A stretch of DNA of 64,000 nt from Streptomyces nigra (GCF_003074055.1 NZ_CP029043.1:1302001-1366000); one strand, 5' to 3'. Positions 7,408 to 17,248 are shown, counted from the stretch's first letter. Translations and numbers: made by a program. Notes: generated by a model from the letters alone, not told the origin.

Positions 7408-8825
7408 TGTGCGGGACCCTCCGTGCTGATGAAGACGTTCTTGGTCTCGGTGAAGGCGCTCAGGGCGTCCGGTCCCAGTTCACGGCCGATGCCGGACTGC
7501 TTGAACCCGCCGAACGGGGTCCAGTAGCGGACGCTGGAGTGGGAGTTGACGGACAGGTTGCCGGCGCGGACGGCCTGGGAGACGCGCAGGGCGCGGCCGA
7601 CGTCGCGGGTCCACAGGGAGCCGGACAGGCCGTAGTCGGTGGCGTTGGCGAGGCGCACGGCGTCCGCCTCGTCGTCGAAGGGCAGGACCACGGCGACGGG
7701 TCCGAAGACCTCCTCGACGGCCACCCGTGCCGCCGGGTCGACGCCGGTGAGGACGGTCGGCGGGTACCAGAAGCCGGGCCCCTCGGGCGCCGTGCCGCGG
7801 ATGCCGGGCGCCTTCGGGTCGACGTAGGAGCGGACCCGGTCGAGCTGGGCGCGGGAGATCAGCGGGCCCATCTGGGTCTGCTCGTCGGCCGGGTCGCCGA
7901 CCGTCACGGCCTCGATCGCGGGGGCCAGGAGCTCCAGGAAGCGGTCGTGGACGGAGCGCTGGACGAGGATGCGGGTGCGGGCGCAGCAGTCCTGACCGGA
8001 GTTGTCGAGGAAGGACAGGGGCGCGGCGGCCGCGGCGGCTTCGAGGTCGGCGTCGGCGAAGACGATGTTGGGGCTCTTGCCGCCGAGTTCGAGGGTGACG
8101 CGCTTGAGCTGGGCGGAGCCCTTGGCGAGGATCTGCTTGCCGACGGCGGTGGAGCCGGTGAACACGATCTTCGCGACGCCGGGGTGGGTGACCAGGGCGT
8201 CGCCGGTGACCGGGCCGTGGCCGGGCAGGACCTGGAACAGCCCCTCCGGCAGCCCGGCCTCCAGGGCGAGTTCGGCCAGGCGCAGGGCGGTCAGCGGGGT
8301 CGTCTCGGCGGGCTTGAGCAGGACCGCGTTGCCGGCCGCGAGCGCGGGGGCGGTGCCCCAGGCGGCGATCGGCATGGGGAAGTTCCAGGGGGCGATGACG
8401 GCGACGACACCGAGCGGTTCGTGGATCGTCACGTTCAGGCCGCCGGCGACCGGGATCTGCCGGCCGGTGAGCCGCTCCACTCCCCCGGCCGCGTACTCGA
8501 GCAGATCGCGGACGTTGCCCGCCTCCCAGCGGGCGTTGCCGAGGGTGTGCCCGGCCTCGCGGACCTCCAGTCGGGCGAGTTCCTCGAGGTGGTCGTCGAC
8601 GGTGACGGCGAACCGGCGCAGCAGGCGGGCGCGTTCGCCGGGGGCGAGGGCGGACCATCGGGCCTGCGCCTTCGTGGCGCGTACGACGGCCGCGTCCACG
8701 TCTGCCGCGCTCGCGGCCGGGACGGTGGCGACGACCTCTTCGGTGGCCGGGTTCAGTACCTGGAGCTGGTCTGATGCCTGGAGCCGGTCTGATGCCTGGA
8801 GCTGGTCGGACAAGAAGGGCCTCAC
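7404..8825 (-). CDS. NAD(P)-dependent aldehyde dehydrogenase
   Basis: A 473-residue aldehyde dehydrogenase of full family length. The nucleotide-binding FTGSTAVGK motif is at 222-230, the general base is E246 in LELGGKSPNIV, and the catalytic cysteine is C280 in NSGQDCC. It would oxidise an aldehyde to the acid, by context probably gamma-glutamylacetaldehyde formed from gamma-glutamylethanolamide. The first 22 residues are an unusual short repeat (LQASD twice) encoded by an 18-bp tandem repeat and are not part of the fold. The gene overlaps both neighbours by 4 bases, implying coupled translation in the order ligase, dehydrogenase, SDR. S. coelicolor has an equivalent gene next to glnA4. Confidence 0.9.
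   Translation of the reverse strand: MRPFLSDQLQASDRLQASDQLQVLNPATEEVVATVPAASAADVDAAVVRATKAQARWSALAPGERARLLRRFAVTVDDHLEELARLEVREAGHTLGNARWEAGNVRDLLEYAAGGVERLTGRQIPVAGGLNVTIHEPLGVVAVIAPWNFPMPIAAWGTAPALAAGNAVLLKPAETTPLTALRLAELALEAGLPEGLFQVLPGHGPVTGDALVTHPGVAKIVFTGSTAVGKQILAKGSAQLKRVTLELGGKSPNIVFADADLEAAAAAAPLSFLDNSGQDCCARTRILVQRSVHDRFLELLAPAIEAVTVGDPADEQTQMGPLISRAQLDRVRSYVDPKAPGIRGTAPEGPGFWYPPTVLTGVDPAARVAVEEVFGPVAVVLPFDDEADAVRLANATDYGLSGSLWTRDVGRALRVSQAVRAGNLSVNSHSSVRYWTPFGGFKQSGIGRELGPDALSAFTETKNVFISTEGPAQ
8760..8810. repeat. 18-bp tandem repeat at the start of the aldehyde dehydrogenase gene
   Basis: Three near-identical units of CTGGAGCTGGTCTGATGC run head to tail; the third is partial and one base differs in the second. 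They encode the low-complexity N-terminus of the dehydrogenase on the minus strand. Confidence 0.8.
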
Positions 8826-10180
8826 ATGCGTTCGAAGGAGCGGCGCAGCTCCCAGTCGGTCACCGCGGCGTCGAACGCGTCGAGTTCGCCGCGCGCCATG
8901 TTGCGGTAGTGGGCGACGACCTCGTCGCCGAAGGCGGCCTTGGCGATCGGGCTGTTCTCCCAGAGTTCGGCGGCCTCGCGCAGCGTGGTGGGGACGTGCT
9001 CGTAGTCGGCGGTGTAGGCGTTCCCGGGGCAGGGCTCGGGCAGTTCGAGCTTGTGCTCGATGCCGTACAGGCCGGCGGCGACGAGTCCGGCGACGGCGAG
9101 GTGCGGGTTGACGTCGCCGCCGGGGAGCCGGTTCTCGAAGCGCAGGGAGCGGCCGTGGCCGACGACGCGCAGGGCGCAGGTGCGGTTGTCGCGGCCCCAG
9201 GCGACGGCGGTCGGCGCGAAGGAGCCGGGCGCGAACCGCTTGTAGGAGTTGATGTTGGGCGCGTACAGCAGGGAGAAGTCGCGCAGGGCGGCGAGCTGGC
9301 CGGCCAGGAAGTGCCGCATGACCTCAGACATGCCGTCGGGTCCGGCCATCACGCTGTCGCCGCCGGTGTCGGTGAGCGAGAGGTGGATGTGGCAGGAGTT
9401 GCCCTCGCGCTCGTTGTACTTGGCCATGAAGGTGATGGAGACGCCCTCCTGGGCGGCGATCTCCTTGGCGCCGGTCTTGTAGACGGCGTGCTGGTCGCAG
9501 GTGACGAGGGCCTCGTCGTAGCGGAACACGATCTCGTGCTGGCCGGGGTTGCACTCGCCCTTGGCGGACTCGACGGTGAGCCCGGCGGCCGCCATCTCGT
9601 TGCGGATGCGGCGCAGCAGGGGCTCGATACGGCCGGTGCCCAGCACCGAGTAGTCGATGTTGTACTGGTTCGCCGGGGTGAGGTCCCGGTAGCCGGCGTC
9701 CCAGGCCTGCTCGTAGGTGTCCTTGAAGACGATGAACTCCAGCTCGGTGCCGACGTTCGCCGTGTAGCCGAGCTCGGCGAGGCGCTCCAGCTGGCGGCGC
9801 AGGATCTGGCGGGGCGCGGCGGCCACGGGTGAGCCGTCCTCCCACGCGAGGTCGGCGATGAGCATCGCGGTGCCGGCGTTCCAGGGGACGCGGCGCAGGG
9901 TGCTGAGGTCGGGGTGCATGGCGAAGTCGCCGTAGCCGCGGTCCCAGGAGGACATGGCGTAGCCGTCGACGGTGTTCATCTCGGTGTCGACGGCGAGCAG
10001 GTAGTTGCAGCCCTCGGTGCCGTGGTGCAGGACCTCGTCGAGGAAGAAGCGGGCGGCGAACCGCTTGCCCTGGAGCCGGCCTTGCATGTCGGGGAAGGCC
10101 AGGACGACAGTGTCGATCTCACCGCCGGCGACGAGGGCGCGCAGCTCCTCGACGCTCAGCGGGGGTGTGCGGTCTGCCAC
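8822..10180 (-). CDS. glnA4: Glutamine synthetase-like gamma-glutamylethanolamide synthetase (GlnA4 type)
   Basis: A 452-residue member of the glutamine synthetase superfamily. It has the N-terminal beta-grasp domain and the catalytic barrel, with ESAKGECNPGQHEIVFRYDE (metal and glutamate site), an NSCHIHLSL strand, KRFAPGSFAPTAVAWGRDNR (nucleotide and phosphate loop) and NPHLAVAGLVAAGLYGIEHK. It lacks the tyrosine adenylylation loop of true GlnA. It heads an operon with an aldehyde dehydrogenase and an SDR and is divergent from an EpuRI-like repressor, the same arrangement as glnA4 (SCO1613) in S. coelicolor. GlnA4 there is known to ligate glutamate to ethanolamine as the first step of ethanolamine use. 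Substrate assignment here rests on synteny. Confidence 0.8.
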   Translation of the reverse strand: MADRTPPLSVEELRALVAGGEIDTVVLAFPDMQGRLQGKRFAARFFLDEVLHHGTEGCNYLLAVDTEMNTVDGYAMSSWDRGYGDFAMHPDLSTLRRVPWNAGTAMLIADLAWEDGSPVAAAPRQILRRQLERLAELGYTANVGTELEFIVFKDTYEQAWDAGYRDLTPANQYNIDYSVLGTGRIEPLLRRIRNEMAAAGLTVESAKGECNPGQHEIVFRYDEALVTCDQHAVYKTGAKEIAAQEGVSITFMAKYNEREGNSCHIHLSLTDTGGDSVMAGPDGMSEVMRHFLAGQLAALRDFSLLYAPNINSYKRFAPGSFAPTAVAWGRDNRTCALRVVGHGRSLRFENRLPGGDVNPHLAVAGLVAAGLYGIEHKLELPEPCPGNAYTADYEHVPTTLREAAELWENSPIAKAAFGDEVVAHYRNMARGELDAFDAAVTDWELRRSFERM

Positions 10181-10224
10181 GGGAGAGCCTCCATTCGGCT
10201 ACTTCGGTCAGCCGGGAGCCATAA

Positions 10225-10240
10225 GGTATTGCGCAGGACC
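10225..10240. promoter_or_regulatory. Candidate EpuRI operator between glnA4 and epuRI
   Basis: The 16-mer GGTATTGCGCAGGACC is a palindrome of the form GGT-NN-TGCGCA-NN-ACC in the 86-base divergent spacer. GntR/FadR repressors bind short dyads of this kind beside their own gene, so this is the best candidate site for repression of both promoters. It is a sequence inference only. Confidence 0.5.
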
Positions 10241-10266
10241 ATTGATTGGGAAGGGGGTCCGGTGAC

Positions 10267-11013
10267 ATGTCGCGGACGGACACGGGGCACGGGGCGCCCG
10301 GGGCCGCCGACCGGCTGACGTCGGTCCTGCGGCCGGTGCGGGCCGGCAACGGCTTCGAGGAGGCCCTGGAGCAGATCCTCCAGGTGGTCCGGCTGGGCCT
10401 GGTGCCGGGCGGGGAGCGGCTGCCGGCGGAGCGGGAGCTGGCGGAGCGGCTGGGGATCAGCCGGGTGACGCTGCGCGAGGTGCTGAAGGTGCTCCAGGAC
10501 CAGGGCCTGGTCGAGTCGCGGCGCGGCCGGTACGGCGGCACGTTCGTGCTGCCGCGCACCGAGACGCCCGGCGAGGAGGAGCTGCGGCGCCGGCTGAAGG
10601 ACGTCGACGTGGAGGACGCGCTGCGCTTCCGCGAGGTGCTGGAGGTGGGCGCGGCCGGGCTGTGCGCCGCGCACGGGCTGGACGAACGACAGGCGGACCG
10701 GCTGCGCGAGGCGCTGGCGCGCACGCACGACGCGCCGCTGAGCGAGTACCGGCGACTGGACACCCTGCTGCATCTGACGCTGGCCGAGCTGTCCGGCTCC
10801 CCCACACTGACCGCGCAGTACGCGGCGGTCCGCGCGAGCGTCAACGACCTGCTGGACTGCATCCCGCTGCTGGTGCGCAACCTGGAGCACTCGCAGCGCC
10901 AGCACACCGCGGTGGTGGAGGCCGTGATCGAGGGGAACGCCGATGAGGCGCGGGAGATCATGCGTGAGCACTGCGCGGGCACGGCGGCCCTGCTGCGCGG
11001 CTTCCTCGGCTGA
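10267..11013 (+). CDS. epuRI: FadR-type GntR regulator (EpuRI-like)
   Basis: A 248-residue GntR-family regulator. The winged helix-turn-helix is at about residues 25-95 (RELAERLGISRVTLREVLKVL, then RRGRYGGTFV in the wing), followed by an all-helical FCD ligand domain. It is divergent from the glutamine synthetase-like operon. Its S. coelicolor counterpart EpuRI (SCO1614) is known as the repressor of glnA4, relieved when ethanolamine is present. The ATG at 10267 was chosen because AGGGGG lies about 10 bases upstream; an earlier in-frame TTG at 10246 lies inside that site. Confidence 0.8.
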   Translation: MSRTDTGHGAPGAADRLTSVLRPVRAGNGFEEALEQILQVVRLGLVPGGERLPAERELAERLGISRVTLREVLKVLQDQGLVESRRGRYGGTFVLPRTETPGEEELRRRLKDVDVEDALRFREVLEVGAAGLCAAHGLDERQADRLREALARTHDAPLSEYRRLDTLLHLTLAELSGSPTLTAQYAAVRASVNDLLDCIPLLVRNLEHSQRQHTAVVEAVIEGNADEAREIMREHCAGTAALLRGFLG

Positions 11014-11117
11014 GGGGCACCGCCCCTGACGTAACGGAGGACGGACAAGGAGAACCGGCCGGGCGTGACCGGGGGCGGGCGGGGAAGGATTTACGGGCGA
11101 TTAACGCACGGGTCTTG

Positions 11118-11153
11118 CCTTGCGGGACGGCGACCGCAAAGGTATGGATCCAT
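11118..11153. promoter_or_regulatory. Dyad symmetries upstream of the permease gene
   Basis: Two symmetrical elements occupy the 216-base gap before the permease: CCTTGCGG/CCGCAAAGG arms (11118-11142, one base unpaired) and the perfect 10-mer ATGGATCCAT (11144-11153). They lie 77-112 bases before the ATG, where an operator or promoter-proximal regulator site would be expected. They do not match the candidate site at glnA4, so the regulator is unknown. Confidence 0.35.
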
Positions 11154-11229
11154 TTCATTGCGCCGGAGCCCGGTCGACCCCACCGTGCCCGGAACAGCCC
11201 GTGCCCGTCGCCCCGTGGGGAGTCCGCAC

Positions 11230-12675
11230 ATGTCCCAGGAATCCACCGACACCCCGTCCGCCGCGGAGGCGGACGACTATCTCAGCCGCAGGGCGCTGCG
11301 CCGCGGCAGCGCCGGCTGGGTGCTGCTGACCGGTCTCGGAGTCGCCTATGTCGTCTCCGGTGACTACTCCGGCTGGAACTTCGGCCTGGCGGAGGGCGGC
11401 TTCGGCGGCCTGGCGATCGCCATGGTGCTCATGGGCGCGATGTACGCGTGCATGGTGTTCGCGCTCGCCGAGCTGTCCTCGATCCTGCCGACGGCGGGCG
11501 GCGGCTACGGCTTCGCCCGCCGCGCGCTCGGCCCGTGGGGCGGCTTCCTCACCGGTACGGCCATCCTCATCGAGTACGTCCTCGCGCCCGCCGCGATCGT
11601 CATCTTCATCGGCGACTACGTCGAGTCCCTCGGCCTGTTCGGCCTGGAGTCGGGGTGGCCGCTGTATCTGGTGTGCTTCGCGATCTTCCTCGGCATCCAT
11701 CTGTGGGGCGTCGGCGAGGCCCTGCGGTTCAGCTTCGTCGTCACCGGTATCGCGGTGGCGGCCCTGATCGTGTTCGCCCTGTCGGCACTGCCCGAGTTCT
11801 CCCTCGGTTCGCTGGACGACATCCCCGTGGACACCTCGGCCGCCGGGTCGAGTTCATGGCTGCCGTTCGGTCTGCTCGGGATCTGGGCGGCCTTCCCCTT
11901 CGGCATGTGGTTCTTCCTGGGCGTGGAGGGTGTGCCGCTGGCCGCCGAGGAGACGAAGGACCCGGCCCGCACGCTGCCCCGGGCGATCCGCTGGTCGATG
12001 GGCGTGCTCGTGGTCCTCGCCGTGGTGACGTTCTTCGCGGCGGCCGGGGCGCGCGGCTCGTCCGCCGTCCAGGACGCGGGCAACCCGCTGGTCGAGGCCC
12101 TGCAGCCGGACTGCGAGGCCACCGTGCTGAGCCGGATCGTCAACTACGCCGGTCTGGCCGGGCTGGTGGCGTCCTTCTTCTCCCTGATCTACGCCGGGTC
12201 GCGGCAGCTGTTCGCGCTGTCCCGCGCCGGCTATCTGCCCCGGTTCCTGTCCCTGACCAGCCGCCGCAAGGCTCCGTACCTGGGCCTGATCGTGCCCGGC
12301 AGCATCGGCTTCCTGCTGGCGGCGGCGTCCGGCAACGGCGCCCGGATGCTGAACATCGCCGTCTTCGGCGCGACGATCTCGTACGCGCTGATGTCCCTGT
12401 CGCACATCGTGCTGCGCCGCCGCGAACCGGAGCTGCCGCGGCCGTACCGGACGCCGGGCGGCGTGCTGACCTCCTCGGTGGCGCTGGTGCTGGCGTGCGC
12501 GGCGCTGGTGGCGACGTTCCTGGTGGACGTGACGGCGGCGTTCATCGCACTCGCGGTGTACGCGGTGGCCGTGGCCTACTTCGGCCTGTACAGCCGCAAG
12601 CATCTGGTGGCGAAGGCGCCGGAGGAGGAGTTCGCGGCGCTGGCGGCGGCCGAGGCAGAGTTGACGCGGGACTGA
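11230..12675 (+). CDS. Ethanolamine-type amino acid/polyamine permease (APC family)
   Basis: A 481-residue APC-superfamily permease with about 12 hydrophobic segments. The N-terminal signature GWVLLTGLGVAYVVSGDYSG and the following FGGLAIAMVLMGAMYACMVF resemble ethanolamine permeases (Eat/EutP type), as do GMWFFLGVEGVPLAAEETKD and the C-terminal LRRREPELPRPYRTPGG. It would bring ethanolamine across the membrane for the ligase encoded nearby. The ATG at 11230 has GGGGAG 7 bases upstream. An in-frame extension exists upstream but reads as Arg/Pro-rich leader. It lies downstream of the repressor and 29 bases before a gamma-glutamyl hydrolase gene. S. coelicolor is reported to lack a specific permease at its glnA4 locus, so this locus looks more complete. 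Confidence 0.8.
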   Translation: MSQESTDTPSAAEADDYLSRRALRRGSAGWVLLTGLGVAYVVSGDYSGWNFGLAEGGFGGLAIAMVLMGAMYACMVFALAELSSILPTAGGGYGFARRALGPWGGFLTGTAILIEYVLAPAAIVIFIGDYVESLGLFGLESGWPLYLVCFAIFLGIHLWGVGEALRFSFVVTGIAVAALIVFALSALPEFSLGSLDDIPVDTSAAGSSSWLPFGLLGIWAAFPFGMWFFLGVEGVPLAAEETKDPARTLPRAIRWSMGVLVVLAVVTFFAAAGARGSSAVQDAGNPLVEALQPDCEATVLSRIVNYAGLAGLVASFFSLIYAGSRQLFALSRAGYLPRFLSLTSRRKAPYLGLIVPGSIGFLLAAASGNGARMLNIAVFGATISYALMSLSHIVLRRREPELPRPYRTPGGVLTSSVALVLACAALVATFLVDVTAAFIALAVYAVAVAYFGLYSRKHLVAKAPEEEFAALAAAEAELTRD

Positions 12676-12704
12676 GGAGCACGGCACAGCGGGAAGGAGC
12701 GGTC

Positions 12705-13388
12705 GTGAGCAGGCCGTTGATCGGGGTCAGCACCTATCTGGAGGCGGGCGCGCGCTGGGGCGTGTGGGAGCTGGAGGCAGCCCTGCTGCCGGTCGGCTAC
12801 CCGCGCCTGGTGCAGCGGGCGGGCGGCCTGGCCGCGATGCTGCCGCCGGACGACCCGGAGCACGCGGCGGCGGCCGTGGCCCGGCTGGACGGGCTGGTCG
12901 TCGCGGGCGGCCCGGACGTCGACCCGGTCCGGTACGGCGCCGAGCGCGACCCGCGCAGCGGGCCGCCGGCGCCGGACCGGGACGTCTGGGAGCTGGCCCT
13001 GATCGACGCGGCCCTGGCGGCGGGCGTCCCACTGCTCGGCATCTGCCGGGGCATGCAGCTGCTGAACGTCGCCCGCGGCGGGACGCTCGTCCAGCACCTC
13101 GACGGGCACGCGGAGGTCGTCGGCGTCTTCGGCGGCCACCCCGTCAAGCCGGTGCCCGGCACCCTGTACGCCGCCGCGGTCCCGGAGGAGACGACCGTCC
13201 CCACCTACCACCACCAGGCCGTCGACCGGCTCGGCGAGGGCCTGATCCCCACGGCCCACGCGGCCGACGGCACGGTGGAGGCGATCGAACTCCCCTCGTC
13301 CCCCTGGGTCCTGGGCGTCCAGTGGCACCCGGAAATGGGCGAGGACGTACGCGTGATGCGCGCCCTGGTGCAGGCGGCGGGCGGCTGA
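12705..13388 (+). CDS. Class I glutamine amidotransferase-like gamma-glutamyl hydrolase (peptidase C26)
   Basis: A 227-residue protein of the PuuD/gamma-glutamyl-GABA hydrolase family. The nucleophile is C114 in GICRGMQLLN, with the catalytic partners H208 and E210 in VQWHPEMG. GGPDVDP (69-74) is the oxyanion-strand region. It would hydrolyse a gamma-glutamyl amide and return glutamate, closing a pathway begun by the glutamine synthetase-like ligase. The GTG at 12705 has GGAAGGAG 5 bases upstream and lies 29 bases after the permease stop, so the two are probably co-transcribed. Confidence 0.85.
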   Translation: MSRPLIGVSTYLEAGARWGVWELEAALLPVGYPRLVQRAGGLAAMLPPDDPEHAAAAVARLDGLVVAGGPDVDPVRYGAERDPRSGPPAPDRDVWELALIDAALAAGVPLLGICRGMQLLNVARGGTLVQHLDGHAEVVGVFGGHPVKPVPGTLYAAAVPEETTVPTYHHQAVDRLGEGLIPTAHAADGTVEAIELPSSPWVLGVQWHPEMGEDVRVMRALVQAAGG

Positions 13389-13421
13389 CGCGCGGGGGCG
13401 CGGGCGCCGGCCGGCTGTTCC

Positions 13422-13678
13422 GCCGCCCGCCCCATCGCCGCGCCGGGTCCGTGGGCGCCGCCCCTCTCCGCGAGCCGACAGCGCTCGGCCGTTCCGCGGG
13501 CGGCCCACCGGCCGCACCCACGCGGGACCCGGGCGACCGATCCGGCGACCGCCCCACCGCCGCGCCGGGTCCGTGGGCGCCGCCCATCTCCGCGAGCCGA
13601 CAGCGCTCGGCCGTTCCGCGGGCGGCCCACCGGCCGCACCCACGCGGGACCCGGGCGACCGATCCGGCGACCGTCCCA
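13422..13678. repeat. Non-coding 122-bp tandem duplication
   Basis: The 460-base gap between the hydrolase and LysR genes is dominated by two copies of a ~122-bp unit. CGCCGGGTCCGTGGGCGCCG begins at 13441 and again at 13563, and the copies stay aligned to about 13678 with only a few substitutions. The unit is extremely G+C-rich with internal dyads. I see no credible gene, promoter or tRNA here. The rest of the gap (to 13848) is likewise unassigned. Confidence 0.85.
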
Positions 13679-13848
13679 CCGGGGCGCCCCGTACCCGGCC
13701 CCCGGGTGTGCCCGACTGTCCCCGTCGAGCCGGCGGCAAGCGTCCGCCTCACCGCACCCCCGTCTACGGGCCGGGCGCTGATCCAGCCCGGAGCGCTCGA
13801 GGGCCGGCCTCGCACCGCAGACCTCCGCTCCACCCGGCGGAGCCCCCC

Positions 13849-14772
13849 TCACCCCCGCGTCAGCGACAGCAGTTCCCGCGCCGGGCCCACCGGGCGGTGG
13901 CCCGTGGGCCAGACCGCGCGGAGGTCGCGGGCCAGGGAGACAGCGGCCAGCGGGATGGCGACCAGGCGGCGCATGGACAGTTCCTCGCCGACGGCGAGTT
14001 CGCTGAGGACGGCGGGACCGGCGCCGCTCACGGCGGCCGCCTTCACGGCCGTGGTGGAGGACAGTTCGATCAGCGGCCGGGCCAGTCCGCCCAGTGCCGC
14101 GTCCAGGACCTGCCGGGTGCCCGAGCCCTTCTCGCGCAGGATCAGCGGGGTCGCCGCCAGCTCCGTCGCGTCCAGCGGCCGGCGCCGCCGCGACCAGGCG
14201 TGCCCCGGCGCGGTCACCACGATCAGGCTGTCGTGGGCGATGACCACGGAGTCCAGCCCGGTCGGCACGGTCAGCCCCTCCACGAACCCCAGGTCCGCCT
14301 CGCCGGACAGCAGCCGCTCCGCGACCGCCGCCGAGTTCCCGGCGTGCAGGGACACCGCGGTGTCCGGCCGCTGGGCGCGCAGCGCGAGCAGCCAGCCCGG
14401 CAGCAGATACTCCGCGATGGTCATGCTCGCCGCGACCCGCAGCCGTGAGTCCCGCCGCACCCGCAGCGCCTGCGCCCCGGCGTCGAACGCCTCCGCCGCC
14501 TCCACGACCCGCCGCGCCCAGTCCGTGACCAGCGCCCCCGCGTCGGTCAGCCGTGAGCCGCGCGGCGACCGGTCCACCAGCGCGACCCCCAACTGGCGTT
14601 CCATGGAACGGATCCGGCTGCTCGCCGCCGGCTGGGTGATGCCCAGCTCCCGCGCCGCCCCGCCCAGACTGCCCAGTCGTGCCACCGCCAGCAGCAGCTC
14701 CATCGCGCCCAGATCGGGGACGCGGTGCGCCACGGATCCGGCGCGGAACCGCTGCTCCGCCTCCTCGCTCAT
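13849..14772 (-). CDS. LysR family transcriptional regulator
   Basis: A 307-residue LTTR of normal length. The helix-turn-helix is at about residues 22-80 (MELLLAVARLGSLGGAAREL then ITQPAASSRIRSMERQLGVA), followed by the two-lobed effector domain (DLGFVEG and PLILREKGSGTRQVLD resemble the CysB/CbbR-like subgroup). It is transcribed divergently from a TDT-family transporter gene with a 70-base spacer, so it very probably controls that transporter. The effector is unknown. Confidence 0.85.
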   Translation of the reverse strand: MSEEAEQRFRAGSVAHRVPDLGAMELLLAVARLGSLGGAARELGITQPAASSRIRSMERQLGVALVDRSPRGSRLTDAGALVTDWARRVVEAAEAFDAGAQALRVRRDSRLRVAASMTIAEYLLPGWLLALRAQRPDTAVSLHAGNSAAVAERLLSGEADLGFVEGLTVPTGLDSVVIAHDSLIVVTAPGHAWSRRRRPLDATELAATPLILREKGSGTRQVLDAALGGLARPLIELSSTTAVKAAAVSGAGPAVLSELAVGEELSMRRLVAIPLAAVSLARDLRAVWPTGHRPVGPARELLSLTRG

Positions 14773-14842
14773 AAGGTCAGTTTATGTCGCCATAGGAAGG
14801 GACTCCCTGGCGGGCGGTCCGCGGCGCCCCGACGCTGAGGTC

Positions 14843-15970
<1,128 letters not shown>

Positions 15971-16618
15971 CGAGCGCGCACGGCAGCGGGTCGAACGCGT
16001 CCGGGCCGTCCCCGGCCGTGAAGCGGTACGGCTCGTCGGGGAGGACGACGACGTCCGGCGCCGCGGCCCGCAGTTCGTCCAGGGGGACGCGCGGATAGCG
16101 GTCCGCATGCCCGGCGTACAGATGGTCCACGCCGAGGCGGGCCAGGACGTCCCCGGCGAACGTGTCGCGGCCCAGCACCATCCACGGGCGCCGCCACACC
16201 GGCACCACGGCCGTCACCCGGCGCGGGAGCCCGGGCGGGGACGACCAGGCGGCCTCGGCCTCGTCCAGCCACCGCGGCCGGGTCCGCACCCCGCACGCGT
16301 CCAGCACCCGCGCCAGCTCACGGAAGGCCGCCGGCACGTCCCGCACCTCGGTCAGCAGGACCTCCACGCCCGCGGCGCGCAGCGCGTCGAGGTCGGCCGC
16401 GCGGTTCTCCTCCTCGTTGGCGACGACCAGGTCGGGCCCGAGGGCGGTGATCCGGTCGAGCGCGGGGTTCTTGGTGCCGCCGATCCGGGTGACGTCCAGC
16501 CCGTCGGGGTGGGTGCACCAGTCGGTGGCGCCGACCAGGACGCCGGGCGCGGACACGGCGACGGCCTCCGTCAGCGACGGCACCAGGGAAACGACGCGCA
16601 TCAGGGAGACGACACGCA

Positions 16619-17188
16619 TCAGCGGCCGGGCCGGTCCCGGACCGCCTCGATGTGCTCGGCCACGGCGACGACGACGATCCGGGTCTCCGGCACGGTCGCC
16701 CGCCACCGGTGGCGCACCCCGCCGGTCAGATACAGGGTGTCGCCGCGGCCCAGGCGGTAGGCGCGGCCCTCGGCCTCGATCTCCACGGCACCGTCGGCGA
16801 CGTACATCAACTGGTCGTTGCGGTGCTGCAGTTCACGGCCGGCGTCATGGTCGCCGGTGTACTCGGAGGCGTGCATCTGGTGGTGGCCGCGCACCAGGGA
16901 CCGGGTCCGCGGCTCGGGCGCCAGATCGGTGGTGTCGGCGCGGACCACGTCGACGCTGCACGCCGGGTCCGCGGCGGCGAGCAGTTCCACCGCGGTGGTG
17001 CGCAGCGCGTCGGCGACCTTCTCCAGGGAGCTCTGGCTGGGCCGCGCCCGGTCGTTCTCGACCTGGCTGAGGAAGGGCACGGACAGGCCGCTGCGCTCGG
17101 CCACGACGGCGAGCGTCAGGTTCAGGGCGCGGCGGCGCCGGCGCACCGCGGCGCCCACCCGGAGGGGCTGCTCCTTGTGGTCGCCCAT
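16619..17188 (-). CDS. XRE-family regulator with C-terminal cupin domain
   Basis: A 189-residue two-domain regulator. The helix-turn-helix is at about residues 11-65 (VGAAVRRRRRALNLTLAVVA, then GLSVPFLSQVENDRARPS), and a small cupin barrel occupies about 95-180 (LMYVADGAVEIEAEGRAYRL, RGDTLYLTGGVRHRW). Such proteins sense a small molecule through the cupin and often repress neighbouring metabolic genes. The ATG at 17188 has AGGAGG about 9 bases upstream; an in-frame upstream extension lacks this. The stop overlaps the start of the BtuF-like gene by one base (TGATG), so the two are co-translated. Confidence 0.8.
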   Translation of the reverse strand: MGDHKEQPLRVGAAVRRRRRALNLTLAVVAERSGLSVPFLSQVENDRARPSQSSLEKVADALRTTAVELLAAADPACSVDVVRADTTDLAPEPRTRSLVRGHHQMHASEYTGDHDAGRELQHRNDQLMYVADGAVEIEAEGRAYRLGRGDTLYLTGGVRHRWRATVPETRIVVVAVAEHIEAVRDRPGR

Positions 17189-17248
17189 CGCCTCGGCTCC
17201 CTCCTTCGCTCGCCGGTCCGCCGTCCTCGCGCCGACGGTCCGGCGCAC

